DNA from: Deltaproteobacteria bacterium
GTDB taxonomy: Bacteria > Desulfobacterota > GWC2-55-46 > DRQE01
Assembly (NCBI GenBank): GCA_030631875.1
Contig: DAOVKH010000131.1
Span: forward strand, 1-5,009
Reading direction: 5' to 3'
DNA: 5,009 nt
Positions 1 to 5,009 of the stretch are shown here, in pieces. Positions within the stretch are counted from its first letter, which is position 1, and each line of letters opens with the position of its first letter. The translations under genes were made by a program, and so were the position numbers. The notes under the pieces are model-generated. The model made no database searches. It saw nothing but the letters and a program-made list of their open reading frames with translations, and was not told the DNA's origin.

Positions 1-1201
1 GAAGAAGAAGTTCGAGGGAAGTGAAGTAACAGGCAAAACACTTGGCATACTCGGTGTGGGTAATATCGGAGGTGTCGTAGCCAACCGCGCACAGGGGCTT
101 AAGATGAACGTCATAGCCTACGACCCCTACATATCCGAAGAAGCCGCAGAGAGGCTCGGCATAACGACCGTAACGATAGACGAGCTCTACGCAAAGAGCG
201 ACTACATCTCCATACACGTCCCCTTCACAAAGGAGACGGCAAATATCGTAGATGCCGCGGCATTCAAGAAGATGAAAAAGGGCGTTAACCTCATAAACTG
301 CGCAAGAGGCGGTATAGTTGACGAGGGTGCTCTCGCCGATGCCGTTAAGGAAGGAATAGTTGCCGGGGCGGCATTCGACGTATTTTCGGAAGAACCCCCC
401 AAGGCCGACAACCCACTACTTGCATTAGACGAAGTAATCGTAACGCCACACCTTGGTGCTTCGACCTTCGAGGCTCAGGAGAACGTTGCAGTAGCCGTAG
501 CAGAGCAGATAGTAGAGTTCTTGCAAACTGGTTCGGTCAGAAACGCCGTAAACGTACCGAGCGTACCTGCTGAGCTTCTGGCCTCACTTGGCCCATACAT
601 AACGCTTGGAGAAAAACTCGGAAGTTTTCAGGGTCAACTCTTGACCGATGCCGTAGAAGAGATAACCATTGAATACTCCGGCGATGTCGTAGATTATGAC
701 GTAGCACCCATAACCATAGCCTCGATAAAGGGCATCCTGTCGCAGGTAATGGACGACGAGGTCGTTAACTTCGTAAATGCACCTAACATGGCAGAAGAGC
801 GAGGCATAAAGGTAGTAGAGGTTAAGAGTTCACGCTCCATCGACTTCGCCAGCTCCGTTACCATCAAGATAAAGACAAAAGGTCAGGAACACTTAATCGA
901 AGGCGCACTCTTCGGCAAGAACGATCCGCGTATAGTCAAGATAGATAACTTCTTCTTAGATGCCGTACCGGAGGGCTTTATATTGATGATAACCAACGAA
1001 GATAAGCCGGGTGTTATAGGGGCTGTAGGCACACTCCTTGCCGAAGGCAAGGTAAACATAGGTCGCCTACACCTTGGACGCTCAAGCGTTGGAGGAGAGG
1101 CCGTAAGCCTCTGGAGTATAGACGCAGAGCCTTCAGACGAACTAAACAAGAAGCTCTTGGCTCTCGCTAACGTAGTATCGGCAAAGGTCATCAAGCTTTA
1201 A
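1..1201 (+). CDS. serA: D-3-phosphoglycerate dehydrogenase (5'-truncated)
   Basis: Oxidises 3-phosphoglycerate to 3-phosphohydroxypyruvate with NAD, the first step of the phosphorylated serine pathway in the cytoplasm. The reading frame is open from base 2, so the gene starts left of the window; 399 residues are visible of the usual 525 or so, and about 130 N-terminal residues of the substrate domain are missing. The Rossmann motif GVGNIG spans 53-70, followed by VIAYDP, whose Asp (122-124) fits NAD preference. The catalytic trio is intact: Arg in CARGG (305-307), Glu in FSEEPP (392-394) and His in TPHLGAST (449-451). After about base 540 comes the extra allosteric substrate-binding domain of long-form enzymes, then an ACT domain (about 970-1198) with TNEDKPGVIG, the region that binds serine in feedback-inhibited members. 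Serine inhibition is therefore likely but inferred. TAA stop at 1199-1201; hisZ follows after 19 nt, suggesting co-transcription. Confidence 0.96.
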   Translation, partial: KKKFEGSEVTGKTLGILGVGNIGGVVANRAQGLKMNVIAYDPYISEEAAERLGITTVTIDELYAKSDYISIHVPFTKETANIVDAAAFKKMKKGVNLINCARGGIVDEGALADAVKEGIVAGAAFDVFSEEPPKADNPLLALDEVIVTPHLGASTFEAQENVAVAVAEQIVEFLQTGSVRNAVNVPSVPAELLASLGPYITLGEKLGSFQGQLLTDAVEEITIEYSGDVVDYDVAPITIASIKGILSQVMDDEVVNFVNAPNMAEERGIKVVEVKSSRSIDFASSVTIKIKTKGQEHLIEGALFGKNDPRIVKIDNFFLDAVPEGFILMITNEDKPGVIGAVGTLLAEGKVNIGRLHLGRSSVGGEAVSLWSIDAEPSDELNKKLLALANVVSAKVIKL

Positions 1202-1220
1202 TTTAAACGCAAGAATACAA

Positions 1221-2240
1221 ATGACGACTAAGTCTAATATATCGCTCCCCGATGGCGTAAGGGATATACTCCAGGGTGAGGCCGAAAGTATAAGCCGGGC
1301 AGAAGCGGCCATGCTCTCGGTCATGCGTGGCTACGGCTTTGAGCGCGTAGTAACGCCGCTCATTGAGTACGTTGACGTACTATCACTCGGCCTTGGCTCG
1401 GAGCTTAAGAACAAAGTCCTTAAGTTCATAGACCCGACCACCGGCGACGTAATGGCCATAAGGCCCGACATAACGCCTCAGGTCGCGCGCATGGCGGCAA
1501 CACGCCTTAAAGGTGCTGAGCTTCCGCTTAGGCTATGCTACAACGAAAGTGTCTTACGGTACGCAGAGGAAGGCCCGGGCAAGTCTACGGAGATTCTCCA
1601 GACAGGGGCTGAGTATATATCAAAGACCGCGTCGGTAGATATTGACGCCATGATGATAATCATGGCCATAGAGTCTTTGATCGAAGCCGGAGTTCGGAAC
1701 TTTAAGCTCGACATAGGCGACGTAAGTTTCGTCAAGAGCATACTTCAAAGCCTCTCGCTCGATGAGGATGAACGTAGAAGTATAAAGAAACTCCTCATAA
1801 AGAAAGACAACTCAGGACTTAAGGAAGTGCTTGGCTCATTTGGGGATAAGGTTAACGAGAAGGAGTGCTCACTCGTAACAAAACTTACAGACCTATACGG
1901 AGACAATAAAGACGTCCTTAAAAAAGGCCGCTCGCTATTAGAAGGAATCGGCGGAGACGTTTTAACGGCAACGAAATCCCTCGACTACATCGAAGAGGTC
2001 ACAACGATAGTATCGGATAAGGGCTACAACGACCACATCACAATAGATCTTGGTGAGGTGCGTGGATTTGATTACTACACCGGCATAATCTTCGAGGGCT
2101 TCAGCACCAACCTCTCGGAGGCAATAGTCGGCGGCGGACGTTACGATAACCTAATGGAGAATTACGGCCTAAAGGCCGCGTCAACCGGGTTCGCATTTAA
2201 TACAGGAGCCGTAGTTAAGGCTATCGGCAAAAGACCTTAA
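1221..2240 (+). CDS. hisZ: ATP phosphoribosyltransferase regulatory subunit HisZ
   Basis: A histidyl-tRNA synthetase paralogue that does not charge tRNA. It forms a hetero-oligomer with short-form HisG to catalyse ATP + PRPP to phosphoribosyl-ATP, the first step of histidine synthesis, and confers histidine feedback. The 339 residues form a class II synthetase catalytic-domain fold without the C-terminal anticodon-binding domain (HisS is usually about 420 residues or more). Visible are LPDGVRDIL (9-17), IRPDITPQVAR (80-90, the HisZ form of a HisS segment that normally reads RPEGT), a motif 2-like stretch with VLRY and EILQTGAE (104-131), the histidine-binding RGFDYYTGIIFEGF (281-294) and VGGGRYDNL (303-311). 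Where HisS motif 3 ends in GFAxGxxR, this protein reads GFAFNTGA (323-330) with no Arg, arguing against synthetase activity. The ATG at 1221 is the natural start, immediately before the conserved N-terminus; upstream there is only a weak purine stretch. It lies 19 nt after serA and 20 nt before purA. No hisG is in view. Confidence 0.93.
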   Translation: MTTKSNISLPDGVRDILQGEAESISRAEAAMLSVMRGYGFERVVTPLIEYVDVLSLGLGSELKNKVLKFIDPTTGDVMAIRPDITPQVARMAATRLKGAELPLRLCYNESVLRYAEEGPGKSTEILQTGAEYISKTASVDIDAMMIIMAIESLIEAGVRNFKLDIGDVSFVKSILQSLSLDEDERRSIKKLLIKKDNSGLKEVLGSFGDKVNEKECSLVTKLTDLYGDNKDVLKKGRSLLEGIGGDVLTATKSLDYIEEVTTIVSDKGYNDHITIDLGEVRGFDYYTGIIFEGFSTNLSEAIVGGGRYDNLMENYGLKAASTGFAFNTGAVVKAIGKRP

Positions 2241-2260
2241 AAAAGAGAGTTAATAGGATA

Positions 2261-3568
2261 ATGGCAAAGGCAAAGAAGACGGCAAAGAACGTTGTAATAG
2301 TCGGCGCGCAGTGGGGCGACGAAGGTAAGGGTAAGATAGTAGATATACTTACCTTATCGGCAGACGTAGTCGTTCGCTTTCAGGGCGGCAACAACGCGGG
2401 CCATACCGTCATAGTAGACGACGAGAAGGTCGTCCTGCATTTAATCCCCTCAGGAATACTCCACAAGGGAAAGACATGTATCATCGGCAACGGCGTTGTC
2501 GTAGATCCTGAAGTCCTCTTAGGTGAGATTGCGGAGCTTAAGAGCAGAAACCTATTCAATGAAGAAGACCTCCTCATCAGTAAAGACGCGCACGTCATCA
2601 TGCCTTACCACAAGAAGCTCGACGCGGCAAAGGAAAAGATGCGCGGCGGCTCTAAGATAGGCACAACGGGTCGCGGCATAGGCCCTGCCTATGAAGACAA
2701 GGTCTCACGGTGCGGCATAAAGTGCTCGGACCTCCTAAACGAAGATATATTAAGGGACAAACTCACAGCCAACCTAAAGGAAAAGAACCACTACATAAAG
2801 ACCTTCCTCGATGAAGAGGGCTTTACATTAGAGGAGCTTCACTATCAATTCCTGCAGTACGGCAAGAAGCTGGCTCCGCATATAACCGATACGTCGCTAT
2901 ACATCGACTCGGCCATGAATGATAAAAAGTCCATACTCTTTGAGGGCGCTCAGGGCACACTCTTAGATGTTGACTTCGGGACTTATCCGTATGTTACATC
3001 AAGCAACACCATAGCCGGAGCGGCCGCCACAGGGAGCGGCATAGGCCCGACACGCCTTGATTCGGTCATTGGTGTGGCAAAGGCATATACAACACGCGTA
3101 GGCGAAGGCCCCTTTCCTACGGAACTCGACGAAGAGGCAAACGCAACACTTCGCGAGCAGGGCAATGAGTACGGAGCAACGACCGGACGCCCAAGACGCT
3201 GCGGATGGTTCGATGCCGTAGCGATGCGCTATAGCGCGCGCCTAAACGGCTTGGACGGATTGATACTCACAAAGCTCGACGTACTCGACACACTCGACGA
3301 GATTCAGGTATGCGTTGCATACGACTGCGCTGGCGTACGCTCCGAGAGCTTCCCTGCCAATACGGCAGAGCTTACCGATTGCACGCCCATATACGAGACA
3401 TTCAAGGGCTGGAACGAGCCCACCGGAAAGATAAAGGATATAAAGAAGCTCCCGAAGAACGCTCAGGCTTATATCAGCAAGATAGAAGAGCTTGTAGGCG
3501 TTAAGGTCGTAATGGTCTCGGTCGGTGCCGAGAGGAAAGAAACCATCTCCGTAAAAGATATATTTTAA
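2261..3568 (+). CDS. purA: adenylosuccinate synthetase
   Basis: Joins IMP and aspartate using GTP to give adenylosuccinate, the committed step to AMP, in the cytoplasm as a homodimer. At 435 residues it is full length for the family (about 430), with a short Lys-rich N-terminal tail (residues 1-10). The GTP/IMP loop QWGDEGKGKIVD is at 17-28 with catalytic Asp20, and GNNAGHT at 43-49 supplies catalytic His48. IGTTGRGIGPAYEDK (133-147) is the IMP-binding segment, with Arg150 matching the Arg reached from the partner subunit. FEGAQGTLLDVDFGTYPYVTSS begins at 227, the substrate loop ATTGRPRRCGWFD is at 306-318, and TKLD (337-340) is the guanine-recognition motif. The C-terminal base-binding segment reads SVGAER (420-425) where the E. 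coli enzyme has STGPDR, a mild variation. The ATG at 2261 follows a purine-rich GAGAG at 2245-2249 and lies 20 nt after hisZ, so it probably shares that mRNA. A 99-nt gap separates it from the Fo genes. Confidence 0.97.
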   Translation: MAKAKKTAKNVVIVGAQWGDEGKGKIVDILTLSADVVVRFQGGNNAGHTVIVDDEKVVLHLIPSGILHKGKTCIIGNGVVVDPEVLLGEIAELKSRNLFNEEDLLISKDAHVIMPYHKKLDAAKEKMRGGSKIGTTGRGIGPAYEDKVSRCGIKCSDLLNEDILRDKLTANLKEKNHYIKTFLDEEGFTLEELHYQFLQYGKKLAPHITDTSLYIDSAMNDKKSILFEGAQGTLLDVDFGTYPYVTSSNTIAGAAATGSGIGPTRLDSVIGVAKAYTTRVGEGPFPTELDEEANATLREQGNEYGATTGRPRRCGWFDAVAMRYSARLNGLDGLILTKLDVLDTLDEIQVCVAYDCAGVRSESFPANTAELTDCTPIYETFKGWNEPTGKIKDIKKLPKNAQAYISKIEELVGVKVVMVSVGAERKETISVKDIF

Positions 3569-3594
3569 TAAGCTCCATGGTCTTGACGGCGTTG

Positions 3595-3623
3595 TTGACT
3601 TAACACGTCATTCGTGTTAAATA
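3595..3623 (+). promoter_or_regulatory. candidate sigma70-type promoter for the atp genes
   Basis: TTGACT at 3595-3600 matches 5 of 6 bases of the -35 consensus. An AT-rich -10 candidate follows at 3617-3622 (TTAAAT, 4 of 6 matches, 16-nt spacing) or 3618-3623 (TAAATA, 3 of 6, 17-nt spacing). The site lies in the only sizeable gap of the window, between purA and the Fo genes, where a new transcription unit would be expected to begin. The -10 match is poor and short AT-rich sites arise by chance, so this is an inference from position plus a good -35. Confidence 0.3.
3600..3620. repeat. perfect inverted repeat in the purA-atpZ gap (hairpin or operator)
   Basis: TTAACACG (3600-3607) and CGTGTTAA (3613-3620) are exact reverse complements separated by the 5-nt centre TCATT. 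In RNA this gives an 8-bp stem with a 5-nt loop. The stem is not GC-rich and no run of T follows directly (ATAAATAAG, then the slightly T-rich GTTGTTTG), so it is a poor match to an intrinsic terminator of purA. It could instead be a mild terminator or mRNA-end stabiliser, or a dyad-symmetric protein-binding site, since it lies between the -35-like and -10-like elements. The repeat itself is certain; its role is open. Confidence 0.6.
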
Positions 3624-3645
3624 AATAAGTTGTTTGTCTCTGTAG

Positions 3646-3690
3646 GCAGGCTATGCAGGCATAAAAAGTGAAAGATAAAGGCATAAAAAG
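3646..3690 (+). repeat. short direct repeats around the atpZ start
   Basis: GGCATAAAAAG occurs at 3658-3668 and again at 3680-3690, exactly 22 nt apart; the first copy ends on the first base of the GTG start and the second lies inside codons 5-8. Just upstream GCAGGC occurs twice (3646-3651, 3655-3660), and TATGC-AG-GCATA (3652-3663) is a small perfect palindrome that includes the AGG (3657-3659) which would be the ribosome-binding core. These are exact matches, but short and in low-complexity purine/A-rich sequence, so chance or slippage is a reasonable explanation. Confidence 0.4.
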
Positions 3691-3952
3691 CACCACTAAA
3701 GCAGGCAACTCCACGGACGAGGCTCCGGATAAGAAGAACGAGGCCTACGCGGATCGCCCTATGAAGGGGCTCCTTCTTACGACCTCTGTTGGGATAACCA
3801 TGGTGGTCTCGATAATAATCGGTCTCATTATCGGAATCTACCTCGACAGGTACTTTGAGAGTCGCCCTTGGCTTACGATAATATTTATATTACTCGGTGT
3901 CGTAGCCGGCTTTAAGAACATGCACAGGACAATGAAGGAACACGGCTTTTAA
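3668..3952 (+). CDS. atpZ: AtpZ/AtpI-like small membrane protein of the ATP synthase operon
   Basis: A 94-residue inner-membrane protein of the kind found before atpI and atpB (Pfam family ATPase_gene1, once called a putative Fo-associated Ca/Mg transporter subunit). In Bacillus the AtpZ/AtpI pair has been linked to Mg supply and to synthase assembly or stability; its role here is inferred from family and position. Residues 1-31 are hydrophilic and charged. Two membrane segments follow, about 36-58 and 68-83, with the family-type IIGLIIGIYLDRYF (50-63) and GVVAGFKNMHRTMKE (77-91). The start is uncertain: GTG at 3668 has AGG 8 nt upstream, while the in-frame ATG at 3761 (residue 32) would give a 63-residue protein beginning just before the first helix, also a plausible size for the family. 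The TAA stop at 3950-3952 lies inside a 27-bp dyad symmetry. Identity rests on topology and neighbours more than on catalytic motifs. Confidence 0.82.
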   Translation: MKDKGIKSTTKAGNSTDEAPDKKNEAYADRPMKGLLLTTSVGITMVVSIIIGLIIGIYLDRYFESRPWLTIIFILLGVVAGFKNMHRTMKEHGF

Positions 3953-3974
3953 AGACGCAAGTTGCTTCTTTAAA
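3948..3974. repeat. 27-bp dyad symmetry over the atpZ stop codon
   Basis: The sequence is symmetric about G3961: TTTAAAGA (3948-3955) pairs with TCTTTAAA (3967-3974), C3956/T3966 mismatch, and GCAA (3957-3960) pairs with TTGC (3962-3965), so 12 of 13 positions match. As RNA it could fold as an AU-rich stem capped by a short GC-containing hairpin, covering the atpZ stop and ending 23 nt before the atpI start. There is no T-run after it. It may tune atpI translation or mRNA processing between the genes, or be a DNA-binding site; nothing in the sequence decides between these. Confidence 0.55.
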
Positions 3975-3997
3975 GTATAAAGAGTGATATAAAAGCA

Positions 3998-4426
3998 ATG
4001 AACGTTAATGAAACGTACGCAGGCTCTGAAGCAGTACTCGCAAGGGCCACAAGAGTTGTCGGCACTGCGAATGTAGCCGTAGCAGGAATCGCAATGATAG
4101 CTCTGGCGGTCTTTACAAAGGACACGCACTCGGTACTTAGCTTTACCTCCGGTTTTATCGTAGGGTTACTTAACCTCTACAGTTGTCTTAAGATAATACG
4201 CTCCTCGATGACGCTTCCACAAGAGGCCATCGAAGGCTTCATCAAGAAACGCTACATGGCTAAGTTTTCGTTCTCAATATTACTTTTGGTCTTATTGATA
4301 TGGTTTGCGAAACTTAACCCTTTAACACTCTTGGCTGGCTACACGGCGACTATAATAGTAACACTCGTAACATTAATATTGATTCTAAAGGGAGAATTTA
4401 AGGATAATGTTGGAACTCATCAGTAA
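3998..4426 (+). CDS. atpI: ATP synthase subunit I (AtpI)-like membrane protein
   Basis: A 142-residue inner-membrane protein in the usual AtpI position directly before atpB. Family members (Pfam ATP-synt_I) act as assembly factors, for example aiding c-ring formation in some bacteria, and are not structural subunits of the mature enzyme. Four hydrophobic segments are visible at about residues 22-40, 46-67, 89-105 and 108-130. The second contains GFIVGLLNLYSCLKIIR (52-68), with the Gly/Asn pattern common in this family, and a basic loop FIKKRYMAKF (81-90) separates the two hairpins. No catalytic residues are expected. The ATG at 3998 has a weak GAGTG at 3982-3986 and follows atpZ after 45 nt. 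The last 20 nt overlap atpB, suggesting coupled translation. Sequence conservation in this family is low, so the call leans on topology, size and position. Confidence 0.85.
   Translation: MNVNETYAGSEAVLARATRVVGTANVAVAGIAMIALAVFTKDTHSVLSFTSGFIVGLLNLYSCLKIIRSSMTLPQEAIEGFIKKRYMAKFSFSILLLVLLIWFAKLNPLTLLAGYTATIIVTLVTLILILKGEFKDNVGTHQ
4390..4409 (+). promoter_or_regulatory. ribosome-binding region of atpB inside atpI
   Basis: GGGAG (4390-4394) is a good Shine-Dalgarno core but lies 12 nt before the ATG at 4407, somewhat far; AGG (4401-4403) lies only 3 nt away. Both are within the last codons of atpI. Ribosomes finishing atpI at 4424-4426 would terminate just past the atpB start, so coupling by re-initiation is plausible and would help keep the two products in proportion. 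Confidence 0.45.
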
Positions 4427-5009
4427 ATACGGCCACGGTATAGCAATACCCGGCATCCCGCTGCATACGTCATACACTATCTACGTTGTCTTAGGGCTTC
4501 TGATCTTCTCGGTTCTCTTAAAGGGCAAATTAAAGCTCGTTCCGAGCAAAGTACAGAGCATCGTAGAGCTTATACTCGATACATTCGTATTCTTAGGCAA
4601 AGACGTTATGGGCAAGAAGGGGATGGTCTTCGTGCCATTTGTCCTAACCTTCTTCATATATATACTTATAAGCAACGCCATCGGTATGATACCGGGCTTC
4701 TTCCCGCCGACTGCCGACCTAAACACAACGGCGGCACTTGCAATAATAGTATTCATCACATCACATATAGTCGGAATCAAGGCGCACGGCATAGGCTACT
4801 TTAAACACTTCATGGGGCCTTCGATATGGCTCGCTCCGTTGATGATACCGATAGAAATTATAGGCCACATAGCTCGACCGATATCGCTCTCACTCAGGTT
4901 GTTCGGAAACATCATGGGGCACGAAAAGATCACCATGGTACTATTACTTCTCGTACCATTTGCATACCCGCTCTTAGCCTTCTCGACGGTGCTTGGAGTC
5001 TTGGTCGTA
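4407..5009 (+). CDS. atpB: F1Fo ATP synthase subunit a (3'-truncated)
   Basis: Subunit a forms the proton (or sodium) half-channels of Fo against the c-ring in the inner membrane. The frame from ATG 4407 is open to the right edge, giving 201 residues; members are usually about 230-280, so the end, including the last conserved helix region, lies outside. Visible hydrophobic segments are about 22-38, 73-97, 107-126, 141-154 and 175-201. PTADLNTTAALA (101-112) is the family signature after the second helix, and PISLSLRLFGNIMGHE (158-173) carries the essential channel Arg164 (equivalent to E. coli Arg210), with Glu173 at the position of E. coli Glu219. The N-terminus is short, without a cleavable signal. 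The conventional HIARPISLSLRLFGN context gives no clear sodium-specificity signal; ion choice would be better judged from AtpE, which is not in view. It overlaps atpI by 20 nt (4407-4426), supporting a single atpZ-atpI-atpB operon. Confidence 0.96.
   Translation, partial: MLELISKYGHGIAIPGIPLHTSYTIYVVLGLLIFSVLLKGKLKLVPSKVQSIVELILDTFVFLGKDVMGKKGMVFVPFVLTFFIYILISNAIGMIPGFFPPTADLNTTAALAIIVFITSHIVGIKAHGIGYFKHFMGPSIWLAPLMIPIEIIGHIARPISLSLRLFGNIMGHEKITMVLLLLVPFAYPLLAFSTVLGVLVV

Noticed and set aside
883..1194. Minus-strand 103-codon open frame inside serA
   Set aside because: It lies entirely opposite a well-conserved ACT-domain coding region, is Ser/Pro-rich without recognisable motifs, and is a shadow of the codon bias.
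56..1201. GTG at 56 as the start of serA
   Set aside because: The frame is open to base 2 and the preceding residues (GKTLGILG) continue the Rossmann fold; this GTG encodes the Val of GVGNIG.
1221..2240. hisZ read as a truncated histidyl-tRNA synthetase
   Set aside because: HisZ-type IRPDITPQVAR, loss of the motif 3 Arg and natural termination after motif 3 indicate HisZ, not a broken hisS.
3310..3504. Plus-strand 64-codon open frame inside purA
   Set aside because: It is out of frame with the intact, conserved PurA C-terminus, and its Arg-rich composition is typical of a shadow frame.
3600..3640. Classical rho-independent terminator after purA
   Set aside because: The hairpin is only 8 bp and not GC-rich, and no T-run follows directly, so I report it as an inverted repeat without a terminator call.
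3653..3664. Three-codon upstream reading frame (ATG CAG GCA TAA) just before atpZ
   Set aside because: Too short and without a properly spaced ribosome-binding site; expected by chance.
3569..3667. Riboswitch or small RNA in the purA-atpZ gap
   Set aside because: At 99 nt with one simple stem, it shows no recognisable purine, Mg or other riboswitch core.
4481..4792. Minus-strand 103-codon open frame opposite atpB
   Set aside because: The plus strand clearly encodes the AtpB signature here, and the antisense translation has no recognisable domain or upstream signals.

Overview
The window is ordinary bacterial chromosome carrying six tightly packed plus-strand genes. Two are cut by the window edges (serA at the left, atpB at the right). 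In order they are serA (3-phosphoglycerate dehydrogenase), hisZ (regulatory subunit of ATP phosphoribosyltransferase), purA (adenylosuccinate synthetase), then an atpZ-like gene, an atpI-like gene and atpB (F1Fo ATP synthase subunit a). I see no RNA genes, CRISPR array, insertion sequence, phage gene or minus-strand gene, and no gene-free stretch longer than about 100 bases.

Bases 1-3568 look like one transcription unit: the serA-hisZ and hisZ-purA spacers are only 19 and 20 nt. The products cover serine synthesis, the first step of histidine synthesis and the committed step to AMP. HisZ implies that a short-form HisG catalytic subunit is encoded elsewhere. Histidine synthesis consumes ATP and PRPP and returns AICAR to the purine pathway, so hisZ beside purA makes metabolic sense, although the link is inferred.

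The 99-nt gap at 3569-3667 separates this unit from the Fo genes. It contains a perfect 8-bp inverted repeat lying between a -35-like and a weak -10-like element, and is the likeliest place for an atp promoter or its control. The gap is followed by atpZ and atpI (small membrane proteins accompanying ATP synthase assembly) and atpB, which overlaps atpI by 20 nt. A second, 27-bp dyad symmetry lies across the atpZ stop codon. The F1 genes and atpE are not in view; the cluster runs off the right edge.

The organism is a Gram-negative-type bacterium with balanced base composition and frequent ATA (Ile) codons. From memory, the serA/hisZ/purA association and the atpZ-atpI-atpB start of an Fo cluster fit deltaproteobacteria-like lineages (Desulfobacterota and relatives), but the sequence alone does not fix the taxon. 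No undescribed system is evident. The points most worth a second look are the two non-coding dyad symmetries around atpZ.
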